Source: Bacteroidales bacterium
Lineage (GTDB): Bacteria > Bacteroidota > Bacteroidia > Bacteroidales > P3
NCBI GenBank assembly: GCA_004551865.1
Contig: SFPR01000049.1
Coordinates: 1 to 11,648 of the forward strand
Length of the DNA: 11,648 nucleotides
Direction: 5' to 3'
How positions within the stretch are numbered: position 1 is the first letter of the stretch; each line of letters begins with the position of its first letter. Shown piece by piece: positions 1 to 7,100 of this stretch. Below the pieces are notes generated by a model. It ran no database searches, was not told the DNA's origin, and worked only from the letters and a program-made list of their open reading frames with translations. The position numbers and the translations under genes were made by a program.

Positions 1-1
1 T

Positions 2-130
2 ATAACCGAGGCAAAGCCGAACGATTATGAATACTTCTTCGACTTCGATGTGTTCAATTCGGGAATGTATGTGGTGGTAATCCACACCCCGAAAGGCAAG
101 ACAAGCAAACAGTTGATTGTAAACAAATAG
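2..130 (+). CDS. C-terminal end of a secreted protein, probable T9SS sorting domain (partial)
   Basis: An open frame enters from the left edge and ends at TAG 128-130, giving 42 visible residues. The tail has the pattern of type IX secretion type A sorting domains: an acidic/aromatic stretch, then NSGMYVVVIHTPKGK, then a short strand ending LIVNK at the stop. In that family (known from Porphyromonas and Flavobacterium) the last 70-80 residues form a beta-sandwich that guides the protein through the outer membrane and is then cleaved. The cargo domain lies outside the window, so the function of the protein is unknown. The assignment rests only on this short pattern, and another secreted beta-sandwich protein remains possible. 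A strong hairpin follows 10 nt after the stop. Confidence 0.6.
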   Translation: MTEAKPNDYEYFFDFDVFNSGMYVVVIHTPKGKTSKQLIVNK

Positions 131-140
131 GTAAGAAATG

Positions 141-180
141 AAATCGGCGTTGCTGCAAAATGCAACGCCGATTTGGTTTC
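141..180. terminator. Hairpin terminator between convergent genes
   Basis: A perfect 13-bp inverted repeat (141-153 with 162-174, GC-rich core CGGCGTTGC, 8-nt loop) starts 10 nt after the preceding stop. It is followed on the plus strand by a T-rich stretch (GGTTTCTTT). On the minus strand it lies about 60 nt past the purN stop, with tail CATTTCTT, so it may serve both convergent genes. Neither tail is an uninterrupted T run, but Bacteroidota terminators are often like this. Confidence 0.8.
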
Positions 181-233
181 TTTAATTGAGGTTGTTCTGA
201 TAAAAAGTTGGTCTTTCGGAGCTGTTGTGTGCC

Positions 234-797
234 TTAGAGAATGGAGTCTATCACCTTTGGATAGTGTTCTTTCTCCAAAAGGTGTATTTTTTCTTCGAGA
301 GTTTCGACAGTGTCTTGGTCGGTTAGGCTGCACTCTGCCTGAAAGATAATGTCGCCTCTGTCATATTGTTCGTTCACATAGTGTATCGTTATTCCGCTTT
401 TGCTTTCCCTTGCGGCAATCACTGCTTGGTGAACGTGATGTCCGTACATTCCTTTGCCACCGTAGGCAGGTAGCAGGGCAGGGTGAATGTTTACTATCTT
501 GTTTGGAAAGGCTGCAAGCAGGTTTTGGGGAACTAACCACAGAAAACCTGCCAAGACGATGAGGTCTGTTTTTCTCAAAGTGAGCAAATCAACAATCTTG
601 TCGCTGTTGTAAAAGTCTTCTCGTGTGAAGTATCGTTGCTCAATACCGAGTGCCTTTGCACGCTCTCTGACGTAAGCGTCTTTCTTATTTACTATAAGTA
701 TATCGACCTGTGCTTTGTCGCTTTGCTGAAAGTATTCGCATATTTGTTGGAAGTTGGTGCCGCTTCCCGATGCAAAAACTGCTATTTTTTTTCTCAT
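234..797 (-). CDS. purN: Phosphoribosylglycinamide formyltransferase (GAR transformylase)
   Basis: This is a 187-residue PurN, close to the usual family length of about 190-210. The cytosolic enzyme transfers a formyl group from 10-formyl-tetrahydrofolate to GAR in purine synthesis. The N-terminal GSGTNF loop (residues 11-16) binds the phosphate of GAR. IVNIHPALLP carries the catalytic Asn103 and His105, and Asp146 in YDRGD is the third catalytic residue by comparison with E. coli PurN. The frame stays open for 30 more codons upstream, but I chose ATG at 797-795 because MRKKIAVFASGSGTN is the canonical start and a promoter-like element lies in the upstream extension. The gene is divergent from acpP, with 230 bp between the two starts. 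Confidence 0.95.
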   Translation of the reverse strand: MRKKIAVFASGSGTNFQQICEYFQQSDKAQVDILIVNKKDAYVRERAKALGIEQRYFTREDFYNSDKIVDLLTLRKTDLIVLAGFLWLVPQNLLAAFPNKIVNIHPALLPAYGGKGMYGHHVHQAVIAARESKSGITIHYVNEQYDRGDIIFQAECSLTDQDTVETLEEKIHLLEKEHYPKVIDSIL

Positions 798-826
798 ATT
801 GCCGTAAATTCTCGTTTTTTCGGCTG

Positions 827-855
827 CAAAATTATAACTTTTTGGACAATTACAA
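827..855 (-). promoter_or_regulatory. Candidate Bacteroidota-type promoter for purN
   Basis: On the minus strand TAATTTTG (834-827) matches the Bacteroidota -7 consensus TAnnTTTG, with TTG (855-853) 18 bp upstream as a partial -33 box. The predicted transcript would begin near 820, giving a leader of about 20 nt before the chosen ATG. This supports the shorter purN start. The assignment is a motif match only. Confidence 0.5.
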
Positions 856-963
856 CACAAAACTGCTGTTTTAGAGTATTTGTGCATGAAAAAAATTGAT
901 TGGTTTAATGGTTTTGTTTTCAGAGGTTTAATGTTGATTGTGTATTATTTTGAGTGCTTTTTG

Positions 964-995
964 TTTGGTCGTATCGAGTTTTTTTTGTTCCTTTG
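964..995 (+). promoter_or_regulatory. Candidate promoter for the acpP-fabF-rnc-lipA operon
   Basis: TTTG at 964-967 is separated by 20 bp from TTCCTTTG at 988-995, close to the Bacteroidota pattern of TTTG at -33 and TAnnTTTG at -7, with one mismatch in the -7 box. Transcription would start near 1002, leaving about 25 nt before acpP. A second weaker -7-like element (TTATTTTG) lies about 45 bp upstream. The rest of the purN-acpP spacer shows only AT-rich sequence. Confidence 0.45.
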
Positions 996-1027
996 CAAAT
1001 CGGTTTAATACTAAAAACTAAATAGAT

Positions 1028-1264
1028 ATGTCTGAAATTGCAACAAAAGTAATAGCTATCGTAGTAGATAAGCTAGGCGCAGAAGAGGGTAAAGTAACCC
1101 CTGAGGCAAGTTTCACCGGTGATTTGGGAGCAGATTCTTTGGACACCGTGGAATTGATCATGGAATTGGAAAAGGAATTCAATATTTCTATTCCCGATGA
1201 TCAGGCAGAAAAAATCGCAACTGTTGGTGATGCTATTGCATACATCGAAAACGCAACAAAATAA
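1028..1264 (+). CDS. acpP: Acyl carrier protein
   Basis: This is a 78-residue acidic protein with the family's full length. ACP carries growing acyl chains on a phosphopantetheine arm during type II fatty acid synthesis in the cytosol. The arm attaches to Ser37 in the GADSLDTVEL motif, which is intact, and the helix-rich EKEFNISIPDDQAEKI segment is the usual recognition helix region. It is the first gene of the operon and sits 12 nt before fabF, whose product condenses ACP-bound substrates. The ATG is preceded by an A-rich leader without a Shine-Dalgarno sequence, as is normal in this phylum. Confidence 0.97.
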   Translation: MSEIATKVIAIVVDKLGAEEGKVTPEASFTGDLGADSLDTVELIMELEKEFNISIPDDQAEKIATVGDAIAYIENATK

Positions 1265-1276
1265 TTTCATTTCGTT

Positions 1277-2524
1277 ATGGAAATGAGACGAGTTGTCGTT
1301 ACAGGGTTGGGATCGCTCACTCCGATTGGAAACAATGTCGAACAGTATTGGCAAGGTTTGATAAACGGAGTGAGCGGTGCAGCTCCTATTACGCATTTTG
1401 ATGCTTCGCAAGCCAAGACACAGTTTGCTTGTGAGGTTAAGGATTTTGACGCAAGTCAATTCTTTGATAGGAAAGAAGCAAGAAAATACGATAAATTTTC
1501 GCAATACGGAATTGTTGCCGCAACACAGGCAATGGAGAATTGCGGTATAGATTTGGAGAAGTTGGACAAGGATAGGGCAGGTGTGATTTGGGCTTCCGGA
1601 ATTGGTGGTATCATCACGTTCCAAGAAGAGATTACCAATTTTGCCAAGGGAGACGGAACTCTTCGTTTCAGTCCTTTCTTTATTCCAAAGATGATTGCCG
1701 ATATTTGTGCAGGACATATTTCGATAAAGTACGACCTCAGAGGTCCTAACTTTGCTACTGTGTCGGCTTGTGCTTCTTCTGCAAACGCCATTGCCGATGC
1801 TTTCATGTACATAAAGACAGGAAAAGCAGACTTTATGGTGTGTGGCGGTAGTGAGGCAGCCATTTCGGAGGCAGGTATCGGCGGTTTCAGCTCTATGCAC
1901 GCCATTTCGCAACGAAATGACGACCCTAAGACGGCTTCAAGACCTTTTGACAAAGACAGAGACGGCTTTGTGTTGGGTGAAGGTGCAGGAGCGTTGATTT
2001 TGGAAGAGTATGAACACGCAAAAGCACGAGGTGCAGAGATATATGCAGAGATTTGCGGTGCGGGACTTACCGCAGACGCTCATCACATGACAGCTCCACA
2101 TCCTGAAGGTAGGGGAGCGTTGGCTGCAATGCGTGAGGCAATGCGTGAAGCAGGTCTTTCGTTAGAACAAATTCACCACATCAATACTCACGGAACATCA
2201 ACTCCGCTTGGTGATGTGGCAGAAATTCAAGCCATAAGCAGATTGTTCGGAGAGAATGCAAAGAACATTAACATCAATTCCACAAAGTCGATGACCGGAC
2301 ACTTGCTTGGTGCTGCCGGTGCGATAGAGGCGATTGCCACGGTGTTGGCAATAAAGAACGGTATCGTTCCTCCTACTATCAATCACTTTACGGACGATGA
2401 ACAGTTGCCCGACTTGAATTACACATTCAACAAGGCTCAGGAAAGAGACATTGAGGCTGCATTGAGTAACACCTTCGGATTTGGAGGTCATAACGCCTGC
2501 CTTGCTTTCAGAAAGGCAAAATAG
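1277..2524 (+). CDS. fabF: Beta-ketoacyl-ACP synthase II
   Basis: This 415-residue thiolase-fold enzyme elongates acyl-ACP by decarboxylative condensation with malonyl-ACP. The Cys-His-His triad is visible: Cys165 in TVSACASS, His305 in NTHGTSTP and His342 in SMTGH, with the supporting Lys337. The C-terminal GFGGHNA loop is intact. Length and motifs match FabF rather than FabB, which would be somewhat shorter. The start is ATG 1277; ATG 1283 is also possible and would remove two residues. The gene lies 12 nt after acpP and 16 nt before rnc, consistent with one transcript. Confidence 0.96.
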   Translation: MEMRRVVVTGLGSLTPIGNNVEQYWQGLINGVSGAAPITHFDASQAKTQFACEVKDFDASQFFDRKEARKYDKFSQYGIVAATQAMENCGIDLEKLDKDRAGVIWASGIGGIITFQEEITNFAKGDGTLRFSPFFIPKMIADICAGHISIKYDLRGPNFATVSACASSANAIADAFMYIKTGKADFMVCGGSEAAISEAGIGGFSSMHAISQRNDDPKTASRPFDKDRDGFVLGEGAGALILEEYEHAKARGAEIYAEICGAGLTADAHHMTAPHPEGRGALAAMREAMREAGLSLEQIHHINTHGTSTPLGDVAEIQAISRLFGENAKNININSTKSMTGHLLGAAGAIEAIATVLAIKNGIVPPTINHFTDDEQLPDLNYTFNKAQERDIEAALSNTFGFGGHNACLAFRKAK

Positions 2525-2540
2525 GAAACAGACTCAGAAC

Positions 2541-3311
2541 ATGATTCGCTTTCCGTGGCTTAAACAAAACAGCGAAGACGAAGAATTAAGAAAATTTTTG
2601 AAGAATATTCTTGGGTGTAAGCCCAAGAATATTTCTATTTATAGATTGTCTCTCATACATCGCTCTCGCTCACACAAGGATACCAAAGGACATAAACTCA
2701 ACAACGAACGCTTGGAATATCTTGGCGATACGGTACTGAGTACCATCGTGGGAGAATATCTCTTCAGGAAGTATCCTCACAAGGGTGAAGGCTTTCTGAC
2801 CGAGATGCGTTCAAAGATGGTGAGCAGGGTAACGCTCAACAAACTCTCAACAAAGATTGGTTTGTCCGATTTGATTGAGTACAGCAGAGGAGGCTTGGGA
2901 GAGGGACAGTTTGTTTCAATGGACGGCAATGCTTTTGAGGCTTTGGTGGGGGCTCTTTATCTCGACCGAGGCTATATCTTTACCTATAAAGCTCTCACAA
3001 AGAAGCTCTTTTCGACTTATATGGACTTGGACGAGTTGGAAAATATGGCATGGAACTACAAGGGTAAACTGATTGCATGGGGACAGAAGAACAGAAAACC
3101 GGTCAGCTTTGAAACCCTCTCGGTTGAAGAGATAAATCACCGCAAGCACTATACCGTTCAGGTGTGCATTGCAGGTAAACCGATGGAGCAAGCGGTGAAT
3201 TATTCCATAAAGTCGGCAGAACAGCTTGCGGCAGAGAAAGTATATACCAAGGTGTTGTCGGGAGAATATTCGCAAGAAGAACAACAAGCAAACACAAAAT
3301 CAAATGAGTAA
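2541..3311 (+). CDS. rnc: Ribonuclease III
   Basis: This is a 256-residue double-strand-specific endoribonuclease, used in rRNA maturation and mRNA processing. The nuclease domain covers about residues 15-160 and shows the signature NERLEYLGDTVL (Glu56, Glu59, Asp63) and FEALVGALYLD with metal-binding Glu133. The position equivalent to E. coli Asp114, three residues before this Glu, is Asn130. A double-stranded-RNA binding domain follows at about 172-240, ending in the typical SAEQLAAEKVYTKVL helix. An open frame extends 20 codons upstream into fabF, but ATG 2541 gives the family-like N-terminus and a 16-nt gap. The last 8 nt overlap lipA. A strong hairpin lies inside the first 100 bp. Confidence 0.94.
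   Translation: MIRFPWLKQNSEDEELRKFLKNILGCKPKNISIYRLSLIHRSRSHKDTKGHKLNNERLEYLGDTVLSTIVGEYLFRKYPHKGEGFLTEMRSKMVSRVTLNKLSTKIGLSDLIEYSRGGLGEGQFVSMDGNAFEALVGALYLDRGYIFTYKALTKKLFSTYMDLDELENMAWNYKGKLIAWGQKNRKPVSFETLSVEEINHRKHYTVQVCIAGKPMEQAVNYSIKSAEQLAAEKVYTKVLSGEYSQEEQQANTKSNE
2604..2633 (+). repeat. Perfect 12-bp hairpin inside the 5' part of rnc
   Basis: Positions 2604-2615 (AATATTCTTGGG) pair perfectly with 2622-2633 around a 6-nt loop, with possible G-U closing pairs on both sides. It falls in rnc codons about 22-31 and is followed by a T-rich stretch. It would form a stable stem in the mRNA about 60 nt after the start codon. It could be an RNase III autoregulatory site or an attenuator, or chance within codons; the sequence alone does not decide. 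Confidence 0.5.
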
Positions 3312-4179
3312 CACAGAACGCAAACCTGAGTGGTTGAAAATAAAACTTGAAACAGGGGAAAATTATCCCAAGGTGAAAAAGATTGTCGAACTAAACAAGT
3401 TGCACACTATTTGCAGCAGTGGCAAATGCCCCAATATAGGTCAGTGTTGGTCGATAGGAACTGCAACTTTCATGATTTCGGGCGATGTGTGTACCCGCAG
3501 TTGTAAGTTTTGTGCCACCAAAACCGGCAGACCATTACCCTTGGACGAACAAGAGCCGCAAAAGATTGCCGATTCGGTGCGTTTGATGAATTTGAAGCAT
3601 TGTGTGATAACCTCTGTTGATAGAGATGATTTGGCTGATAAGTCGGCTCACCATTGGGCAAAGACTATTGAGGCGGTGAGAGCGACAAATCCCAATACCA
3701 CAATAGAGGTCTTGACACCTGACTTTGATGCAGATGAGGAGTTGTTGAACATTGTGTTTGCTTCAAAGCCCGATGTGTTTGGTCATAATATGGAGACGGT
3801 AAGACGATTGTCGGACCAAACTCGCTCGAGGGCGAAATATGATGTCAGTTTGAGAGTTTTGTCTCTCTCGGCAAAGGCAGGGTTGATAACAAAGACCGGA
3901 ATAATGGTTGGTCTTGGCGAGAGCGAAGAGGAGGTTGTGGAACTGATGAGAGACGTGAGAGCTTGTGGAGTGAGGCTTTTGACAATAGGTCAATATCTGA
4001 AACCGACAAAGTCGCATATCCCTGTTGTGGAGTATGTAACTCCCGAACAGTTTGCCAAATACAGACAATTAGGTATGGATATGGGCTTTGACAATGTGGA
4101 AAGCGGTCCTTTGGTTCGCTCTTCCTATATGGCAGAAAAGACTTTTATCGACTCCAAAATCAAGTTGGAAGGCAGATAG
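3304..4179 (+). CDS. lipA: Lipoyl synthase
   Basis: This 291-residue radical SAM enzyme inserts two sulfurs into octanoyl groups on lipoyl domains of 2-oxoacid dehydrogenases and the glycine cleavage H protein. Both iron-sulfur clusters are encoded: the radical SAM motif CTRSCKFC (Cys63, Cys67, Cys70) and the auxiliary cluster CX4CX5C (Cys37, Cys42, Cys48). The C-terminal RSSY (Arg272, Ser273, Ser274) supplies the conserved serine ligand to the auxiliary cluster. The frame is open 26 codons upstream inside rnc. ATG 3304 is chosen because MSNTERKPEWLK is the usual N-terminus, giving an 8-nt overlap with rnc and likely translational coupling. Its octanoyl substrate ultimately comes from ACP, encoded first in the operon. 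Confidence 0.96.
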   Translation: MSNTERKPEWLKIKLETGENYPKVKKIVELNKLHTICSSGKCPNIGQCWSIGTATFMISGDVCTRSCKFCATKTGRPLPLDEQEPQKIADSVRLMNLKHCVITSVDRDDLADKSAHHWAKTIEAVRATNPNTTIEVLTPDFDADEELLNIVFASKPDVFGHNMETVRRLSDQTRSRAKYDVSLRVLSLSAKAGLITKTGIMVGLGESEEEVVELMRDVRACGVRLLTIGQYLKPTKSHIPVVEYVTPEQFAKYRQLGMDMGFDNVESGPLVRSSYMAEKTFIDSKIKLEGR

Positions 4180-4212
4180 CCGTTTGATTGTGTTTTTGTA
4201 GTAACTATTCTT

Positions 4213-4242
4213 GCACGGAGTGTATGCCGTGCCGTTGTGTGT
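4213..4242 (+). terminator. Weak candidate terminator after lipA
   Basis: A 6-bp GC-rich stem (GCACGG 4213-4218 with CCGTGC 4227-4232, 8-nt loop) begins 33 nt after the lipA stop. A T/G-rich stretch follows rather than a clean T run. It would separate the housekeeping operon from the polysaccharide locus. The short stem keeps confidence low. Confidence 0.35.
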
Positions 4243-4357
4243 TCTCTCTTTAATGTAGAATTGTGAGGGGACATGGCTTTTGTTGTCTATATAACAGCCT
4301 ATTTGTTAGTTTGTTATGGATAATCTTATCGTAATCTCTTAAAAAAAAGCCTTTCTT

Positions 4358-4389
4358 TTTGGTTTAGTGTCAAAAAATGTGTATTTTTG
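4358..4389 (+). promoter_or_regulatory. Promoter of the polysaccharide locus
   Basis: TTTG at 4358-4361 and TATTTTTG at 4382-4389 fit the Bacteroidota consensus (TTTG, about 20 bp, TAnnTTTG) exactly, with a 20-bp spacer. It is the best promoter match I found in the window. Transcription would begin near 4396, leaving a leader of about 130 nt before the upxY-like gene. No inverted repeats of the kind that flip capsule promoters in Bacteroides fragilis are evident immediately around it. Confidence 0.65.
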
Positions 4390-4395
4390 CAGATA

Positions 4396-4528
4396 CTTAT
4401 TTGTTATCATGCGAATAGGTGCAGGAAAAGCAAGAAAAAAGAAGAACTCTCGCGTAAGTGCTTTGTTTTTAGAGAAATAGGCTTATGTGAGGGGAGTTAT
4501 GGAATTGTCATTTTGGAAGTAAAAAATA
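4396..4528 (+). promoter_or_regulatory. Untranslated leader of the polysaccharide operon with possible attenuator
   Basis: This stretch lies between the predicted transcription start and the upxY-like GTG. AAAGCA (4427-4432) can pair with TGCTTT (4459-4464), directly followed by GTTTTT, which resembles a weak intrinsic terminator with a long loop. In B. fragilis, UpxY proteins act on such leaders to prevent early termination, so an attenuator is expected here by analogy. Two tiny ORFs also lie in it: 4409-4480 (23 codons, Lys/Arg-rich) and 4499-4522 (MELSFWK). Both are in the same frame as the upxY-like gene. Function is inferred. Confidence 0.35.
4409..4480 (+). other. Possible 23-residue basic leader ORF
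   Basis: The ATG at 4409 lies about 13 nt after the predicted transcription start and opens a frame ending at TAG 4478-4480. The product would begin MRIGAGKARKKKNSR, strongly basic. Its 3' half overlaps the candidate attenuator stem, so translating ribosomes could affect folding. I recognise no family, and a frame of this size is common by chance. Confidence 0.2.
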
Positions 4529-5110
4529 GTGGAAACCGAGCTTGGGAGCGGAAAACAAAAGGTAGAATGGTTTGTAATGAACGTATATGCTTCGGGTATG
4601 AAAAAAGCAGAAAAGCTTTTGAAGTCTGAGGAGTCTCTTCATTACTACATTCCAAAGAAATATGCCGTTCGCAAGTGTGGAGGTAAAACCAAACGAGAGT
4701 TGGTGCCGCTTATTTCAAATTTGTTATTCATAAGGGCAACACACAAGCAGGTTCATGATTTTCAAAAGTTGTATTCCGTTATCGGCTTTGTGATAACATT
4801 GATTGATGGAAAACGAACCCCTTTGGTTGTCCCCGATTCTCAAATGGAGAACTTTATCAAAGTTGCCTCTCATTACGAAGCAGATTTGGTTTATTATCGT
4901 CCCGATGAGTTGAATTTGAATAAAGGAGATTATGTGAGGATTATCGGTGGAGCGTTTAACGGTGCAAAAGGTCAGTTGGTCAAGATAGACGGAAAGAGAA
5001 ACAAACGTTTTGTGGTAACAATTCCAAATATTTTGTCTGCCACTGTTGATTTGAAACCCGAATTCATACAGAAAATAACGAAAGAGGAGTTCTATAGCGA
5101 ACAAGATTAA
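4529..5110 (+). CDS. NusG-like transcription antiterminator, UpxY family
   Basis: This 193-residue protein has a NusG N-terminal domain at about 13-110 (VEWFVMNVYASGMKKAEKLL, later LISNLLFIRA) and a C-terminal KOW domain at about 131-165 (NKGDYVRIIGGAFNGAKGQL). UpxY/RfaH-type paralogues of NusG bind RNA polymerase and let it read through long capsule or O-antigen operons. Being the first gene of a polysaccharide locus supports that role. The start is GTG 4529: an in-frame TAA at 4520-4522 rules out earlier starts, and the first ATG (4577) would delete the core Trp strand. No upxZ partner follows; the dehydratase gene comes next after 53 nt. Confidence 0.85.
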   Translation: METELGSGKQKVEWFVMNVYASGMKKAEKLLKSEESLHYYIPKKYAVRKCGGKTKRELVPLISNLLFIRATHKQVHDFQKLYSVIGFVITLIDGKRTPLVVPDSQMENFIKVASHYEADLVYYRPDELNLNKGDYVRIIGGAFNGAKGQLVKIDGKRNKRFVVTIPNILSATVDLKPEFIQKITKEEFYSEQD

Positions 5111-5163
5111 ACAAGTTTCTTGCCATTTGTCGAGTTGTTGAGATCAATTAAAACAATATAGAC

Positions 5164-7077
5164 GTGAAAAAAATTATTTACAAACTTTTCAGGGCATACT
5201 TTTCGAGGAAAACATTGCCCTATTGGGTGATATTGTGCTTTGATAGTGCAATAGTGTTGCTCTCTGTATTTTTGGCAGAGGCTCTGGAATTGGGTAAGAG
5301 TTACTTTAATCAACCTTTTGATTCGGTTGCTGCGAGTCTTCTCTTGACGCTTTTGTTTTTTGGAATATCATTCAGGGTGTTCCATACCTACATTGGCGTG
5401 ATAAGATATTCGTCTTTTGTCGATTTGATGAAAGTGCTTTCGGCAACAACGACAGGCTCGGTACTTACTTTTGTGGCTTCGCTTGTGTTGAAGTCGTTGG
5501 GCTACGACATAATGCCCGATTTGCCTGCGGTGCTTATCCTTTTTGTCTTCTCAACCCTGCTGATGTGGTTTGAGAGGTTGTTTGTAAAAGGAGTGTTTGA
5601 CATTTTGCGAAAAGACAACAACACTCAGAACGCTTTTGTTTATGGAGTTCGCACCGGTGGAGTGTCTATCGCAAAGAGCATTCAAAACCAAACTCCACAA
5701 AAGTATTCCTTGGTGGGATTTGTTTCACCAAGAGGAGATTTGGATACGAAATACCTTTTGGGAGTAAAGGTGAGAAAGGACGGTCCTAACCTTATTAAGC
5801 ATATGCAGAATGCCGATGCCACCGTGTTGATTGTCTCTACTCACCAAATAGATTATTTCAGAACTCGTCAGAATTTGATAACTGCTTTGATTGATGCAGG
5901 AATTAAAATACTTATGGTGCCGCCTACCGAAGAGTGGGACGGCAAGAGCGAGTATCGTTCCGAACATCTCAGAGAAGTGGAGATTGAAGACTTGTTGCCA
6001 AGAGAGAAGATTGAGGTGGACATGGAGGAAATTGGCAGACAGTTGAGAGATAAGGTGATAATGATAACAGGAGCTGCAGGTTCCATTGGCTTTGAAATGG
6101 TAAATCAAATTGCAGGTTTCAAACCTAAAAAGATGATATTGATAGACCAAGCCGAAACACCAATGCACGATGTTCGTCTTACAATGCAATTTAAGTATCC
6201 GGATGTTTGTGCAGAAACTATTGTTGCAAGCATAACAAATAAGGACTACATGAGCCTGCTCTTTGAAAGGAACAGACCCGATTATGTCTTTCATGCTGCT
6301 GCATACAAGCATGTGCCGATGATGGAAGACAATCCTGCAATAGCTGTTCAGAACAACATATATGGTACTCGTGTGATTGCAGACCTTGCGGTTAAATACA
6401 GAACGAAGAAGTTTGTGATGATTTCTACCGACAAGGCAGTCAATCCAACCAATGTGATGGGTTGTTCAAAACGTATTTGCGAGATTTATTGTCAGTCGTT
6501 GAACAAAGCCATTGTTGAGGGTAAGGTTGAGGGAGAAACTCAGTTTGTTACCACGCGTTTTGGTAATGTTCTCGGCTCAAATGGCTCTGTGATACCTCTG
6601 TTTAAGAAACAGATAAAATGTGGAGGTCCGATAACGGTAACCCACAAGGATATTATAAGATATTTTATGCTCATTCCGGAAGCCTGCAAGTTGGTTCTCG
6701 AAGCAGGTACAATGGGTAAAGGAGGAGAAATATTTGTCTTTGACATGGGTGAACCGGTGAGAATAGTCGATTTGGCAAAAAGAATGATTGCTCTTTCGGG
6801 TGCAAAGGATGTAGAAATCAAGATAACAGGATTGAGAGAGGGCGAAAAGCTCTACGAAGAAGTCCTTTCGGACAAGGAACAAACCAAACCAACCATACAT
6901 CCAAAAATAATGATTGCCTCTGTCAGCGAATACGACTATCAAAGTGTTGTTGAGAATGAGGCAAGACTATATGAGGCTTCCTTTACCTTTGACGACATGG
7001 CGATTGTTAAGATAATGAAAGAGATTGTTCCCGAATATAAGAGCAAACAATCGAAATACGAAGCATTGGACGCATAA
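5164..7077 (+). CDS. Membrane UDP-sugar 4,6-dehydratase (CapD/FlaA1/WbpM type)
   Basis: This 637-residue nucleotide-sugar enzyme has about four N-terminal membrane segments (roughly 19-40, 55-75, 88-110, 118-138), a CoA-binding-like Rossmann region (about 155-260) and a C-terminal short-chain dehydratase domain from about 295. That domain has the NAD-binding GAAGSIG at 303-309. Its active site reads STDKAVNPTNVMGCSK: Asp423, Lys424, Met432 and Lys436 have the spacing of Asp132, Lys133, Met141 and Lys145 in FlaA1, with Met in place of the usual Tyr. Such enzymes turn UDP-GlcNAc into a 4-keto-6-deoxy sugar, the first step to FucNAc, QuiNAc, bacillosamine or similar. The start is GTG 5164, the only reasonable one upstream of the first membrane segment. 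The exact product (C5 retained or inverted) cannot be read here. Confidence 0.88.
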   Translation: MKKIIYKLFRAYFSRKTLPYWVILCFDSAIVLLSVFLAEALELGKSYFNQPFDSVAASLLLTLLFFGISFRVFHTYIGVIRYSSFVDLMKVLSATTTGSVLTFVASLVLKSLGYDIMPDLPAVLILFVFSTLLMWFERLFVKGVFDILRKDNNTQNAFVYGVRTGGVSIAKSIQNQTPQKYSLVGFVSPRGDLDTKYLLGVKVRKDGPNLIKHMQNADATVLIVSTHQIDYFRTRQNLITALIDAGIKILMVPPTEEWDGKSEYRSEHLREVEIEDLLPREKIEVDMEEIGRQLRDKVIMITGAAGSIGFEMVNQIAGFKPKKMILIDQAETPMHDVRLTMQFKYPDVCAETIVASITNKDYMSLLFERNRPDYVFHAAAYKHVPMMEDNPAIAVQNNIYGTRVIADLAVKYRTKKFVMISTDKAVNPTNVMGCSKRICEIYCQSLNKAIVEGKVEGETQFVTTRFGNVLGSNGSVIPLFKKQIKCGGPITVTHKDIIRYFMLIPEACKLVLEAGTMGKGGEIFVFDMGEPVRIVDLAKRMIALSGAKDVEIKITGLREGEKLYEEVLSDKEQTKPTIHPKIMIASVSEYDYQSVVENEARLYEASFTFDDMAIVKIMKEIVPEYKSKQSKYEALDA

Positions 7078-7100
7078 TCACAAACGTAAGAAAGAACAAG

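Noticed and set aside
798..887. 30-codon upstream extension of the purN frame
   Set aside because: The extension has no family similarity, contains the -7-like box, and the canonical PurN N-terminus begins at the internal ATG 797.
1073..1912. Long minus-strand open frame opposite acpP and fabF
   Set aside because: It is antisense to two clearly recognised genes, and its Cys/His/Ser-rich translation resembles no protein family.
4340..4400. Invertible promoter of the B. fragilis capsule type
   Set aside because: No flanking inverted repeats were found around the promoter by eye.
4387..4629. 80-codon plus-strand frame before the upxY-like gene
   Set aside because: Its start overlaps the -7 promoter box, it overlaps the antiterminator gene in another frame, and its product shows no recognisable pattern.
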